In this document: piece by piece, positions 26,052 through 34,178 of the stretch
Numbering within the stretch: the first letter of the stretch is position 1
Layout: every line of letters starts with the position of its first letter
Origin: Bacteroidia bacterium
GTDB lineage: Bacteria; Bacteroidota; Bacteroidia; B-17B0; Aurantibacillaceae
DNA: 42,465 bases
Assembly (NCBI GenBank): GCA_025362575.1
Contig: JANYIQ010000103.1
Coordinates: 1 to 42,465, forward strand
Direction of reading: 5' to 3'
The notes under the pieces: generated by a model
Database searches by the model: none
The model's input: only the letters and a program-made list of their open reading frames with translations
Told to the model about the DNA's origin: nothing
Program-made: the position numbers and the translations under genes

Positions 26052-27293
26052 ATGCAATCAGAACAAGTAGATGTATTAGTTATTGGCGCAGGTCCTGCCG
26101 GAACAATTGCCGCAAGTATTATTAATAAGGCAGGCTTCAAAGTAAAAATTGTAGAGAAAGAAAAATTCCCGCGATTTGTTATTGGTGAGAGTTTATTGCC
26201 GCGAAGCATGGAAGCTTTGGAAGAGGCAGGATTGTTAGATGCCGTAAAAGCAAAAGGATTTCAGGAAAAATTCGGAGCAAAATTCGTAAGAGGAAACGAA
26301 GTATGTGATTTTAATTTCGGAGATCAGTTCACCGAAGGATGGAAATGGACCTGGCAGGTTAAGCGCGCCGATTTTGATCTTACCTTAGCCGAAGAAGCAA
26401 AACGCCAAGGTGTTGATGTGAATTTTGAAACTGCAGTTAGCGCCATTAAATTTAACGGAACAAATTCAGCAACAACCGTTATTAATAAAGACGGAAGTGA
26501 ATCAACCATCAATGCAAAATTCATTGTTGATGCAAGTGGTTATGGCCGCGTTATTCCTCGCTTATTTAATTTAGATCGTCCGAGTAATTTACCAAGCCGT
26601 AAAACATTATTTTCGCACATAAAAGATCCGGATCGCTTACAATATGATGAGCCAAACCGAATCATGGTTGTTGTGCACGAACCCGAAACGTGGATCTGGG
26701 TAATTCCTTTTTCCGACGGAATAACTTCTGTTGGTTTTGTGGCGAACCCTTCCTTCTACGAAAAAACAAAACACATGCAGCCCGAAGAACAACTTCGTTT
26801 TTTAATTAACAGCGATCCGCATATTAAGAAACGTTTTGGAGATAAGGAATTCATGTTCGAACCGCGCACCATCGAAGGATGGAGTGTAACCACTGATAAA
26901 TTTTACGGAGATGGTTTTGTTTTGACGGGGAATGTAACAGAATTCTTAGACCCCGTATTTTCTTCGGGAGTTACTTTAGCGGCAGTTTCGTCTCAACGTG
27001 CAGCCAAATTAGTGATCAAACAATTAAAAGGAACTAAAGTAGATTGGGAAGAGGAGTTCATGAAACCAACAACTGTTGGTGTTGATACTTTCAGAAGTTA
27101 TGTGATGGGATGGTACGACGGAACTTTACATGAAATATTTTTCGCAAAAGAAATTAACCCTGATTTTAAAAAACAAATTTGTTCGGTTTTGGCCGGATAC
27201 GTTTGGGATACCACAAATCCTTTTGTGAAAAAACACGACAGAGCTTTAAAATCTCTGGCGGAGGTTATTCGATTAAGCAAAACGCCGGCGTAG
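26052..27293 (+). CDS. FAD-dependent oxidoreductase of the flavin halogenase family
   Basis: A 413-residue single-chain flavoprotein. The FAD-binding GAGPAG (12-17), FPRFVIGESLLP (39-50) and FLDPVFSSGV (298-307) are typical of the geranylgeranyl reductase/flavin halogenase superfamily. The halogenase signature WxWxIP is present as WIWVIP (214-219). Lys73 and Lys77 (QEKFGAKFV) lie where halogenases place their catalytic Lys. This makes a phenol- or pyrrole-type halogenase or a close non-halogenating relative possible; the sequence does not settle it. No flavin reductase, carrier protein or pigment genes sit beside it. It has its own -7 box and is convergent with the transglycosylase gene, six bases away. 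Confidence 0.82.
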   Translation: MQSEQVDVLVIGAGPAGTIAASIINKAGFKVKIVEKEKFPRFVIGESLLPRSMEALEEAGLLDAVKAKGFQEKFGAKFVRGNEVCDFNFGDQFTEGWKWTWQVKRADFDLTLAEEAKRQGVDVNFETAVSAIKFNGTNSATTVINKDGSESTINAKFIVDASGYGRVIPRLFNLDRPSNLPSRKTLFSHIKDPDRLQYDEPNRIMVVVHEPETWIWVIPFSDGITSVGFVANPSFYEKTKHMQPEEQLRFLINSDPHIKKRFGDKEFMFEPRTIEGWSVTTDKFYGDGFVLTGNVTEFLDPVFSSGVTLAAVSSQRAAKLVIKQLKGTKVDWEEEFMKPTTVGVDTFRSYVMGWYDGTLHEIFFAKEINPDFKKQICSVLAGYVWDTTNPFVKKHDRALKSLAEVIRLSKTPA

Positions 27294-27299
27294 AATTAA

Positions 27300-28370
27300 T
27301 TATTTTTTCGCCACAACTTTCTCTTCTACGTATTCAACTAAGTTCATGCGCTTGTCCATTTCGATCATGGCAGCTAAAACCAATTGTGAATAATTCTGCG
27401 AGGCAGATTTAAAATGATTCGTCTTGGTGTGCCACAACGTATAGATCACATCCATGCCTGGTTTAGTTGGCATAAAACTGAATACGGCTTTTCTTACATT
27501 ACCGGCTCCGGCATGGTAAGAGTGCATTACCAATAATCTGAACCAAAGATCTGTTTCTTTATATTGTAAATGAAGCGAATCCAGAATTTGTTTTGTGTAT
27601 GGAATGCACAAGGTTTTTATTAAGCTTGATGCCGCATAAGCAGAACGATCAAAATCGGCTCGCTCATCAATTTGCTTGTTAACCTTTAAACCAAACATCC
27701 TGGCAACATCTTTCATTAATTGAAAAGAACCGTAAGCACCGGCATTCGATTTCTGTAATTTATTTGGGCTTTCAATTAGCAGTATGGCCTGTGCATACCA
27801 GGGATCAACACCGTTGGCAACAAAAGCATTTATGCCCTTGTCAAACTTTTCGAAGGCTTTTTCAAAATCATAAAAGAAACTTTTTCCCGGAACAACAAGA
27901 ACGTGCGCCGTTGAATCGAGATTAAAAACGATCCTTACACTATCTCGGTAGGCTTGTTTTCCAATATCGTTCTTATCTGCCCAATCGTCTTTATGAAATT
28001 TATCTACAACTTGTCTATTATCGCCAACGCTTATTAAAGATGAATCTTTGTGCAACTTCATGATCTGTCTCCAAAATTTAACTTGTGCCAGAGTGTCGCA
28101 ACGATTTTCGTAGATCTGTTTATCGAAAATGTAATTCACACTGAATTTGGATACAGGGTGACACACTCCTGTAACGCTGGAGCAAAGGTCTGTTTCAATG
28201 GTTACCACCGCCTCGTCGTTACTTTTTAGAGGTTGCGCTGTAACAGAGCTGAACCAAACAGTTAAAAAGGCGATATGGAAATAAAACTTCATTATTTTAA
28301 AAGCTATGAAAATTAAGATTAAAATCGAAGCTATCAGACCAACAATAACGCCTTTTTTCAACACTGACAT
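27300..28370 (-). CDS. SLT-type lytic transglycosylase
   Basis: An exported peptidoglycan-cleaving enzyme of about 356 residues. The lysozyme-like domain (about 185-330) has the catalytic Glu in AILLIESPNKL, then NAGAYGSFQLM and HSYHAGAGNV, equivalents of ESxxxxxAxSxxGAxGxMQ and AYNAGxxxV. Three starts are possible. The ATG at 28370 gives MSVLKKGVIVGLIASILILI..., and I choose it because the hydrophobic run upstream of the next ATG looks coded and a promoter-like TTTTG and CACCTTTG pair lies just in front. The ATG at 28292 would give a plain signal peptide (MKFYFHIAFL...TAQ). An upstream start at 28436 would run through the neighbouring inverted repeat and is unlikely. Confidence 0.84.
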   Translation of the reverse strand: MSVLKKGVIVGLIASILILIFIAFKIMKFYFHIAFLTVWFSSVTAQPLKSNDEAVVTIETDLCSSVTGVCHPVSKFSVNYIFDKQIYENRCDTLAQVKFWRQIMKLHKDSSLISVGDNRQVVDKFHKDDWADKNDIGKQAYRDSVRIVFNLDSTAHVLVVPGKSFFYDFEKAFEKFDKGINAFVANGVDPWYAQAILLIESPNKLQKSNAGAYGSFQLMKDVARMFGLKVNKQIDERADFDRSAYAASSLIKTLCIPYTKQILDSLHLQYKETDLWFRLLVMHSYHAGAGNVRKAVFSFMPTKPGMDVIYTLWHTKTNHFKSASQNYSQLVLAAMIEMDKRMNLVEYVEEKVVAKK

Positions 28371-28399
28371 GTGATAATTTCTACAAAGGTGCAGAATTT

Positions 28400-28440
28400 T
28401 TTGCCACCAAAACACCAAGGCACCAAATTGCACCAAACAA
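28400..28440 (+). repeat. Left arm of the GxxExxY inverted repeat
   Basis: It begins TTTGCCACCAAAACACC and continues with further CACCAA units. It pairs with 28887-28927. On the minus strand it may supply the TTTTG part of a promoter for the transglycosylase gene. Confidence 0.65.
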
Positions 28441-28459
28441 ATTGTAAATTATTTAAATC

Positions 28460-28873
28460 TTACTTAGCAAATCGCTTAATGCCTGAGCCTATTTTAGAAA
28501 CATTAAAATTGATCAAATAGCCCAATCGATTATTGGTTAATTTCAAATGACTTAAAACTTGTGCTTCCCAAACGGGGTTTATTTGGTCAACCGCTTTCAA
28601 TTCACAAATCACCTTGTTTTCAACCAAAACATCAAGCCTCAAGCCCTCTTCAAATGAAATACTTCCGTAAACAATTGGAACGTCAACTTGCCTTTTAACA
28701 TTTAAACCCATATTAGTTAATTCATGACAGAAACAAACCTCATAAACTTTTTCTAATAATCCGGGACCTAACTCTTTATGTACATTATAAGCTGCTTGTA
28801 CTATTTTGGTGCCTATTTCATCGAGGCTTTTCGGAATTAGCTCAAATTCTTTTTTTATCTCTTTCACTACCAT
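28460..28873 (-). CDS. GxxExxY protein (PD-(D/E)XK nuclease-like fold)
   Basis: A 137-residue protein with the family-naming motif G38-LLE-KVY44 in ELGPGLLEKVYE, and a nuclease-like core with Asp81 (RLDVLV) and Glu91-Leu-Lys93 (VICELKAV), the PD-(D/E)XK pattern. The C-terminal block WEAQVLSHLKLTNNRLGYLINF is typical. The biochemical role of this family is not established; nuclease activity is only suggested by the fold. It is flanked on both sides by the 41-base inverted repeat, and has no visible partner gene. The ATG at 28873 fits the family's usual start. Confidence 0.88.
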   Translation of the reverse strand: MVVKEIKKEFELIPKSLDEIGTKIVQAAYNVHKELGPGLLEKVYEVCFCHELTNMGLNVKRQVDVPIVYGSISFEEGLRLDVLVENKVICELKAVDQINPVWEAQVLSHLKLTNNRLGYLINFNVSKIGSGIKRFAK

Positions 28874-28886
28874 TCTTTATAAATTA

Positions 28887-28927
28887 TTTTTTGGTGGGCT
28901 TTGGTGTTTCTGTGTCTTGGTGGCGAA
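28887..28927 (-). repeat. Right arm of the GxxExxY inverted repeat
   Basis: Read on the minus strand it begins TTCGCCACCAAGACAC; it is the imperfect reverse complement of the left arm. It starts 13 bases upstream of the GxxExxY ATG and ends just after radA. Confidence 0.65.
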
Positions 28928-28941
28928 ACGGCGAGCCGATT

Positions 28942-30330
28942 TTAACCGAACAACATACCAAACACCTCTTCTATTTTATTTACGAAAATAATTTCTATCG
29001 TAAATAATTTCGGATTCAGTCCTTTTTTGTTAAAAGACGAAATGAATATTTTTTCGAAACCCAGTTTTTGAGCTTCGCTGATGCGTTGTTCTATTCGGTT
29101 AACAGGACGAATTTCTCCCGTTAATCCTACTTCTGCGGCAAAACAAACAGTTTGAGGAATGGGAAGATCTTCGTTGCTCGACAATATTCCACATACCAAG
29201 GCAAGATCAATTCCCGGATCCTCTACTTTAATACCACCGGCAATATTTATGAAAACATCTTTAACCGCTAATTTAAACCCGCAACGTTTCTCTAAAACAG
29301 CGAGCAACATCGATAATCTTCTCAGATCGAATCCGGTTGAAGAACGTTGTGGCACTCCATAGGCAGCGCTGCTTACCAGGGCCTGTGTTTCAATTAACAT
29401 AGGGCGATTACCTTCCATGGTTGCCGAAATGGCAACTCCGCTTGTAGCATGTTCGCGGTTGGTAATTAATATTTCTGAAGGATTAGTTACCTCTCTTAAT
29501 CCATCACCATTCATTTCATAAATACCCATTTCGTTGGTGCTTCCAAAACGATTTTTAGTGGCACGCAACAAACGGTAAATATGATTGCGGTCGCCTTCAA
29601 ATTGAAGTACCGTATCAACCATATGTTCCAAAACTTTTGGTCCGGCTAAACTGCCTTCTTTAGTAATGTGTCCGATCATAAAAACCGGAGTATTGGTTTC
29701 TTTTGCAAAACGCAAAAATTCTGCGGCGCACTCACGAACCTGCGAAACACTGCCCGGACTGCTTTCCACATAGGCGGTGTGTAAAGTCTGAATAGAATCG
29801 ATAATTACCAGCTGAGGTTCGATCTCGGCAATTTGCTGAAAAATATTTTGAGTGTTAGTTTCTTGTAAAATAAAACAAAGGTCAGTTGTTACGCCAATTC
29901 GTTCGGCGCGCATTTTAATTTGCTGCTCACTTTCTTCACCGCTTACGTAAAGTATTTTCAGGTTCTTTAAACGCAAGGCGAGTTGCAACATTAAAGTAGA
30001 TTTACCAATGCCAGGCTCTCCTCCAAATAATACCAAACTTCCCGGAACAATACCTCCGCCTAATACGCGGGTTAATTCTTTTCCCGGAACAGCAATGCGG
30101 GGATAATCCTGCAGGCCAATTTCCTGTAAAAGAATGGACTTATTATTGATCTTAGGGTCTTTACTTGCAGAAAATAACTGCAAGCGATCGTTCTTTGTTT
30201 CTTTTTTCAGGATCTCTTCAACAAGAGTATTCCACTCGCCGCAACTGCCGCATTTGCCAACCCACTTATTGTGCTGGGTGCCGCAACTCTGACAAAAAAA
30301 TGTTTTTTTAACTTTTGCTACTGTACTCAT
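28942..30330 (-). CDS. radA: DNA repair protein RadA/Sms
   Basis: A 462-residue recombination helicase that extends D-loops during homologous recombination and transformation (known). It has the zinc finger Cys13, Cys16, Cys27, Cys30, Walker A GEPGIGKS (104-111), the RadA-specific KNRFG (259-263), and a C-terminal Lon-like domain (VKDVFINIAGGIKVEDPGIDL). Full length for the family. A TAATTTTG -7 box about nine bases before the ATG predicts a nearly leaderless transcript, with a palindrome 21 bases further upstream that is also found at the transposase repeats. Confidence 0.96.
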   Translation of the reverse strand: MSTVAKVKKTFFCQSCGTQHNKWVGKCGSCGEWNTLVEEILKKETKNDRLQLFSASKDPKINNKSILLQEIGLQDYPRIAVPGKELTRVLGGGIVPGSLVLFGGEPGIGKSTLMLQLALRLKNLKILYVSGEESEQQIKMRAERIGVTTDLCFILQETNTQNIFQQIAEIEPQLVIIDSIQTLHTAYVESSPGSVSQVRECAAEFLRFAKETNTPVFMIGHITKEGSLAGPKVLEHMVDTVLQFEGDRNHIYRLLRATKNRFGSTNEMGIYEMNGDGLREVTNPSEILITNREHATSGVAISATMEGNRPMLIETQALVSSAAYGVPQRSSTGFDLRRLSMLLAVLEKRCGFKLAVKDVFINIAGGIKVEDPGIDLALVCGILSSNEDLPIPQTVCFAAEVGLTGEIRPVNRIEQRISEAQKLGFEKIFISSFNKKGLNPKLFTIEIIFVNKIEEVFGMLFG

Positions 30331-30338
30331 TATGAATA

Positions 30339-30384
30339 CAAAATTAGTTCAGGTTATAGCAATTGATTGCTATAGATTGTAGCA
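30339..30384 (-). promoter_or_regulatory. radA -7 box with upstream palindrome
   Basis: On the minus strand, TAATTTTG (30339-30346) matches the Bacteroidota -7 element. Exactly 21 bases upstream is a TGCTAC-N5-ATAGCA palindrome (30368-30384; one G-T type mismatch). The same palindrome and spacing occur at 33451-33496 and 34212-34257. It may be an operator. The TTG-like -33 element is not at the ideal distance. Confidence 0.45.
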
Positions 30385-30450
30385 TTTTGCTTTTTTACCG
30401 CAAAATATGCCCGAAATGCCCATAAATAGGACAAAAATAAAACCCGGGTT

Positions 30451-30481
30451 TTTGTTTATAGCTAAGAATGAACTATCTTTA
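30451..30481 (+). promoter_or_regulatory. Promoter of the YceI-SBBP operon
   Basis: TTTG (30451-30454) and TATCTTTA (30474-30481) are 19 bases apart, the normal Bacteroidota arrangement with one mismatch in the -7 box. The start of transcription would be near 30488, about 10 bases before the ATG. Confidence 0.55.
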
Positions 30482-30497
30482 GTATCACTGTTTAGCA

Positions 30498-31319
30498 ATG
30501 AAAACAAAAAGCCTTCAAATAACCATTACTGCTTTGGTAATTGCAACAATTGTTTTTTTTAGTTGCCGTAAAAAAGATACTGTAACGGTTTTGGATAATG
30601 CACCAATTACCGGAAATGGTTTAGTAGACATTTCATGGACCTTTGATAAACCTCACAGCAATGTAAATTGGGAGTCGAAATATTTAGATTGGTCTTCAGG
30701 AATGCTTACCGGCCGTTTTGATAATTTTAATTTCAACCCAAAATTTTCATTCAACGAAGCAGACCTTAGTAAATGCAGTATCAATGCCTGGGTGCAATTA
30801 TCTTCAGTTAACTCAGGCGAACCTGCCCGCGATGCAATAGGAAAATGCATCAGAAGTTATATGGGAATTACGTATTTAGATTCTATGAAAACGATCACCA
30901 ATGCAAATACTGATTCGGCCTGGTTCAAAAGCACAAGTTTTATAAAGTCAGGAACAGGTTATGTTGTTTTTGGAAACATGCGTTTTAATAAATACCGTGC
31001 ACCAAGTGGATTTGCCGATGGAACTCCAATTATAAAACCCGCCATTATGTATTTGGTTTATAATGGCACCGCCGATTTTGATGTGGATGGAGATAAAGTG
31101 AACGATCGCTATCGTGCTTCTTTCAGCGCCAAGCTAACATTTAAGCGCTCTGATTTTATGGATACAAGGTCTGTTGTGCAATGGGTTCCTGTTCCTACAT
31201 TAGCAGATCAAACAGGAAATTTAAGTGCTGTTAACAATACAACTTATGGTGTTTGGACAACTAACATTGCCGACGAAATGAGTTTTAATTTCAACGCACA
31301 ATTCTATAAAAATCATTAA
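30498..31319 (+). CDS. YceI-like lipoprotein
   Basis: A 273-residue lipoprotein (lipobox Cys23, FFSCRK). After the anchor the sequence follows the YceI lipocalin-like pattern: DISWTFDKPHSNVNWESKYL, GMLTGRFDNFNF, a charged AR-DAIGKCIRS helix equivalent to the RDxHLRS segment, then WFKSTSFI and YVVFGNMRF. YceI-family proteins bind isoprenoid-like amphiphiles in a barrel (family knowledge); ligand here is unknown. A polar Asn/Asp-rich insertion (ADFDVDGDKVNDRYR) precedes the last strands. It is first gene of a three-gene operon with seven bases to the next. Confidence 0.75.
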   Translation: MKTKSLQITITALVIATIVFFSCRKKDTVTVLDNAPITGNGLVDISWTFDKPHSNVNWESKYLDWSSGMLTGRFDNFNFNPKFSFNEADLSKCSINAWVQLSSVNSGEPARDAIGKCIRSYMGITYLDSMKTITNANTDSAWFKSTSFIKSGTGYVVFGNMRFNKYRAPSGFADGTPIIKPAIMYLVYNGTADFDVDGDKVNDRYRASFSAKLTFKRSDFMDTRSVVQWVPVPTLADQTGNLSAVNNTTYGVWTTNIADEMSFNFNAQFYKNH

Positions 31320-31326
31320 GCCCTAA

Positions 31327-31704
31327 ATGAAATTAAAAAGGATCATAGCCCTGTGTTTTTTAGTAGTGGTTTTTGTTGGATGCAAAAAAGCAGCGGGGCC
31401 GGGCGGAAAGAATACAATTAGTGGAGTGATAACATTTAAGAACGGAACAAGCGGAACGAATGATGCTGCGCCTATGGCAACTGTTTCTATTGCCTACGGA
31501 ACAAGCGAATCAACAACAGAATTCGATCAAACCATTTTAACCGACATTAACGGAAACTATAAAATTGAAGGGTTGAAAAAAGGAAGTTATTTTATAAAAG
31601 CAGGATATACTGATGCGCACGGATTCAATTATCAGCATCCCGGAGGCTCAGTAGTTTTTAATAATAAAAAGAAAAAAGCGGAATTAAATATTAATCTTGA
31701 ATAA
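31327..31704 (+). CDS. Small lipoprotein with carboxypeptidase-regulatory-like fold
   Basis: A 125-residue lipoprotein (lipobox Cys19, VGCKK). The mature part looks like one Ig-like carboxypeptidase-regulatory domain: ISGVITFKNG, an extended loop, TDINGNYKIEGLKKGSYFIKAGY and a final strand. Such domains occur in surface protein complexes; no activity can be assigned. Tightly spaced in the operon (seven bases each side). Confidence 0.75.
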   Translation: MKLKRIIALCFLVVVFVGCKKAAGPGGKNTISGVITFKNGTSGTNDAAPMATVSIAYGTSESTTEFDQTILTDINGNYKIEGLKKGSYFIKAGYTDAHGFNYQHPGGSVVFNNKKKKAELNINLE

Positions 31705-31710
31705 ACTAAA

Positions 31711-33384
31711 ATGAATACAATGAGATCTACATTAAAATTTTATGCGCAGATCATTATTTTGATCGCCGGGTTACAAAACGGTTTTGCACAAGCGCCAAAC
31801 TGGCAATGGGCTCATGGTGCAGGAATGACGGGAAGCGAAGCAGCACAGGGCACCGCCATTGATGGGTTCGGCAACATGTGTTCTATTGGTTGGTATACCA
31901 GCGCTAACATAACTTTTGGCCCCGTAACCCTAACAAATGCCGGTTCAGGAACCGGAGATGTTTTTTTAGTAAAACACGATGCAGCTGGAAATGCGCTTTG
32001 GGCTAAAACTTTTGGCGGAATAGATGGTGATGTTGGAAATGGAATTTCAGTTGATGCTTCAGGAAATATTTATATTACTGGATGGTATAGCAGTCCAACC
32101 ATTACGTTTGGAACGTATACTTTAACGAACAGCGGCTCAAGCACCAGCGATATTTTTATTGTGAAACTAAATCAGGCAGGAACAACACTATGGGCAAAGA
32201 ATGCCGGAGGCGCTTTGGCCGACAGAGGACTTTCAATAAAGTTTGATGCCTCAGGAAATGTTTTTGTTACAGGTGGGTTTAGCAGTGCAACAGCAAATTT
32301 TGGCAGCACGGTTTTAACTAACGCCGGAACATCTAACGATTTTTTTATTGCAAAATATGATACAAATGGAAATGAGTTGTGGGCAAAAAGCGCAGGTGGC
32401 TCATCACCCGATGTTGGTTACAGCGTTGCTACCGACACATTAGGAAACGCATATGTTACAGGAATGTTCTCCAGCACATCTATTAATTTTGGAACCGGAG
32501 CACTTACAAATGCAGGAGCTGCAACACAAGATCTTTTCGCGGTAAAGTATAATGCATCAGGAACCGCTGTTTGGTCGTCGCGCCACGGAGGCAGTGCCGA
32601 TGATTATGGAAACGGAATTGCAGTTAAAAAAAATAATGTTTACATAACCGGTGGTTTTGTAAGCCCTTCAATTTCTTTTGGCGGAACAACATTGAATAAT
32701 GCAGGAACAGCAACAAGCGATGTGTTAACCGTAAAATTTGATCTGGCCGGAAACACTATTTGGGGAGCCGGGGCCGGCGATATAGATTCAGAAGCAGGAA
32801 ACGCTATTGCGCTGGATGCTTTTGGAAATGTATTTATTTGCGGATACTATGGCAGCAATACCTTGATGTGGGGAACCAATAGTTTAACAAACAACTCGCC
32901 CGGTACCCGCGAAGTTTTTGTTGCCTCATATACTTATGGCGGAGCAACAGGCTGGATCGCGAGTGCAACCGGTGGTGTTTACGACGAAATAGGATATGGT
33001 GTTGCAGTGAATGGTGCAGGTACTGATGTTTATGCGGCAGGCATGTTCAATAGTTACACCGGAACATTTGGTACAAACAGCATAAGCAAAGGTTGCGGAG
33101 ATGATGTTTTTGTAGCTAAATTAATAGCCCCCGCTATGGTAGGAATAAAAGAAGAGATCCTAAAAGATAAGTTGTTGGTTTATCCGAATCCAACTACCGG
33201 AAAATTTATGGTAAAAGCCGCAGGAAAAATAACGATTTATAATGCTTTAGGAGAAATTATTTTAACTGAGAAACTAACCGGCTTTGATCAGTTGGATCTT
33301 TCGTGTCAACCAAAAGGGGTTTATTTATTTCAAATAAGCGATAGCAAAAATGCACAACACACAGGAAGAGTAGTGGTAGAGTAG
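31711..33384 (+). CDS. T9SS-secreted SBBP-repeat beta-propeller
   Basis: A 557-residue secreted protein with signal peptide (MNTMRSTLKFYAQIIILIAGL...FAQ). Six or seven repeats of about 60 residues follow the pattern GNxYxTGxFSSxxIxFGxxxLTNxG...DxFxxKxxxxGxxLWAKxxGG, i.e. SBBP propeller blades. A C-terminal T9SS domain (LLVYPNPTTGKFMVKAAG ... GVYLFQISD) follows. The first in-frame ATG at 31711 is used; a second at 31720 is equally possible. It is last gene of the operon with the two lipoproteins; a cell-surface assembly is plausible but not shown. Confidence 0.85.
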   Translation: MNTMRSTLKFYAQIIILIAGLQNGFAQAPNWQWAHGAGMTGSEAAQGTAIDGFGNMCSIGWYTSANITFGPVTLTNAGSGTGDVFLVKHDAAGNALWAKTFGGIDGDVGNGISVDASGNIYITGWYSSPTITFGTYTLTNSGSSTSDIFIVKLNQAGTTLWAKNAGGALADRGLSIKFDASGNVFVTGGFSSATANFGSTVLTNAGTSNDFFIAKYDTNGNELWAKSAGGSSPDVGYSVATDTLGNAYVTGMFSSTSINFGTGALTNAGAATQDLFAVKYNASGTAVWSSRHGGSADDYGNGIAVKKNNVYITGGFVSPSISFGGTTLNNAGTATSDVLTVKFDLAGNTIWGAGAGDIDSEAGNAIALDAFGNVFICGYYGSNTLMWGTNSLTNNSPGTREVFVASYTYGGATGWIASATGGVYDEIGYGVAVNGAGTDVYAAGMFNSYTGTFGTNSISKGCGDDVFVAKLIAPAMVGIKEEILKDKLLVYPNPTTGKFMVKAAGKITIYNALGEIILTEKLTGFDQLDLSCQPKGVYLFQISDSKNAQHTGRVVVE

Positions 33385-33404
33385 ATTATTCGTAATTTGC
33401 CGGC

Positions 33405-33507
33405 CGCCCTTCCGTGGACTCTCTATTCCAACGAATCAAAAAGGATAGAACAAAATTAATGTGAAGAAAAGAAATTGATTGCTACAGATCTTAGCATTTT
33501 TAGAAAT
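33405..33507. repeat. Direct repeat 1 flanking the Y1 transposase
   Basis: This ~103-base unit is about 90 percent identical, with one gap, to 34165-34268; the central 47 bases (33444-33490) match exactly. It holds a minus-strand TAATTTTG box (33451-33458) and a TGCTACAGATCTTAGCA palindrome (33480-33496; one mismatch). It starts about 20 bases after the SBBP stop. Confidence 0.85.
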
Positions 33508-33529
33508 GACGGCAATTAATTTGGAACTG

Positions 33530-33612
33530 GGCCCTCAAAGGGTGCTCTAATCCCAAAGGGATGGTATTGTTGTAAAACTATCGTGTGGAAAAAATAAAAA
33601 TCCCGAAGGGAT
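33530..33612. repeat. REP-like palindromes on the 3' side of the Y1 transposase
   Basis: ATCCCAAAGGGAT (33550-33562) and ATCCCGAAGGGAT (33600-33612) are short perfect palindromic stems around a 3-4 base core; GCCCTCAAAGGG (from 33531) is a looser third. The last touches the transposase stop. This is the usual setting of REP-associated transposases. Confidence 0.75.
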
Positions 33613-33616
33613 GATA

Positions 33617-34078
33617 TTATTCAAACCACTCAAATAAATATTCTTTTTTATGTTCTATATTAAATTCGTTTAGAAAACGCTCATATTCTTCCTTGAATGT
33701 TTGCTTCTTATGATGCGCTTCCTGGTTTAAAATGTAATTATAAACGTTTTCAACCTGTGAGTTTGAATATGAAAAAGCACCGAAGCCTTCCTGCCATTGA
33801 AATTTTCCTTTTATAAAGCCGCATTCATTGACGAATTTGGAAGAGTTGTTCTTAACATCGCGCATCAGGTCAGACACAGAAATAGATGGCTTCAACCCTA
33901 TGAAACAATGAATGTGATCTTCTACACCGTTTACGATAATGGCTTTTTGTCCTTTTCCGGTTATGATTCCTGAAATATACTTGTGTAAATCTTTACCCCA
34001 GGCCTTGCTTATAAGATTTTCTCGTCCTTTTACTGCGAATACTGTTTGAATATAAATCTGTGAAAATGTTCCTGCCAT
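33617..34078 (-). CDS. REP-associated tyrosine transposase (IS200/IS605 Y1 family)
   Basis: A 153-residue, single-strand DNA transposase of the Y1/HUH type. It shows the HUH metal motif EDHIHCFI (His55, His57) and the nucleophile region VYNYILNQEAHH, where Tyr115 fits the YIxNQ consensus. Other matches are the N-terminal YIQTVFAVKGRE and WQEGFGAFSYS. It is full length and looks intact. REP-like palindromes sit on both sides, and the direct repeat upstream offers a -7 box that could drive it. No TnpB gene is present. Confidence 0.92.
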   Translation of the reverse strand: MAGTFSQIYIQTVFAVKGRENLISKAWGKDLHKYISGIITGKGQKAIIVNGVEDHIHCFIGLKPSISVSDLMRDVKNNSSKFVNECGFIKGKFQWQEGFGAFSYSNSQVENVYNYILNQEAHHKKQTFKEEYERFLNEFNIEHKKEYLFEWFE

Positions 34079-34087
34079 AATTGTATC

Positions 34088-34178
34088 ACCCCTTTGGGGT
34101 TTAATTAGTTTTATTTTGTGCTTTTAGAATATTGTCAGCCCTTCGGGCTTATTTACTTAATTATCGCCCCCTCCGGGG
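34088..34178. repeat. REP-like palindromes on the 5' side of the Y1 transposase
   Basis: ACCCCTTTGGGGT (34088-34100), AGCCCTTCGGGCT (34137-34149) and CCCCCTCCGGGG (34167-34178) are three short stems with a CCC/GGG core. They lie in the transposase leader and vary in sequence but not in form, as for REP families. Confidence 0.72.

Larger units (their letters stand above)
28400..28927. mobile_element. Putative inverted-repeat unit carrying a GxxExxY gene
   Basis: The GxxExxY gene sits between two 41-base arms, 28400-28440 and 28887-28927. Aligned without gaps against the reverse complement, 31 of 41 positions match, rich in ACCAA units. The right arm begins 15 bases after the radA stop; the left arm ends 30 bases before the transglycosylase start. 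No transposase is present, so any movement would need help from elsewhere (inference). I could not see a target-site duplication. Confidence 0.55.

Noticed and set aside
33617-34078. Full IS200/IS605 element with TnpB
   Set aside because: No TnpB reading frame is present; size, motifs and palindromes fit a REP-associated transposase.
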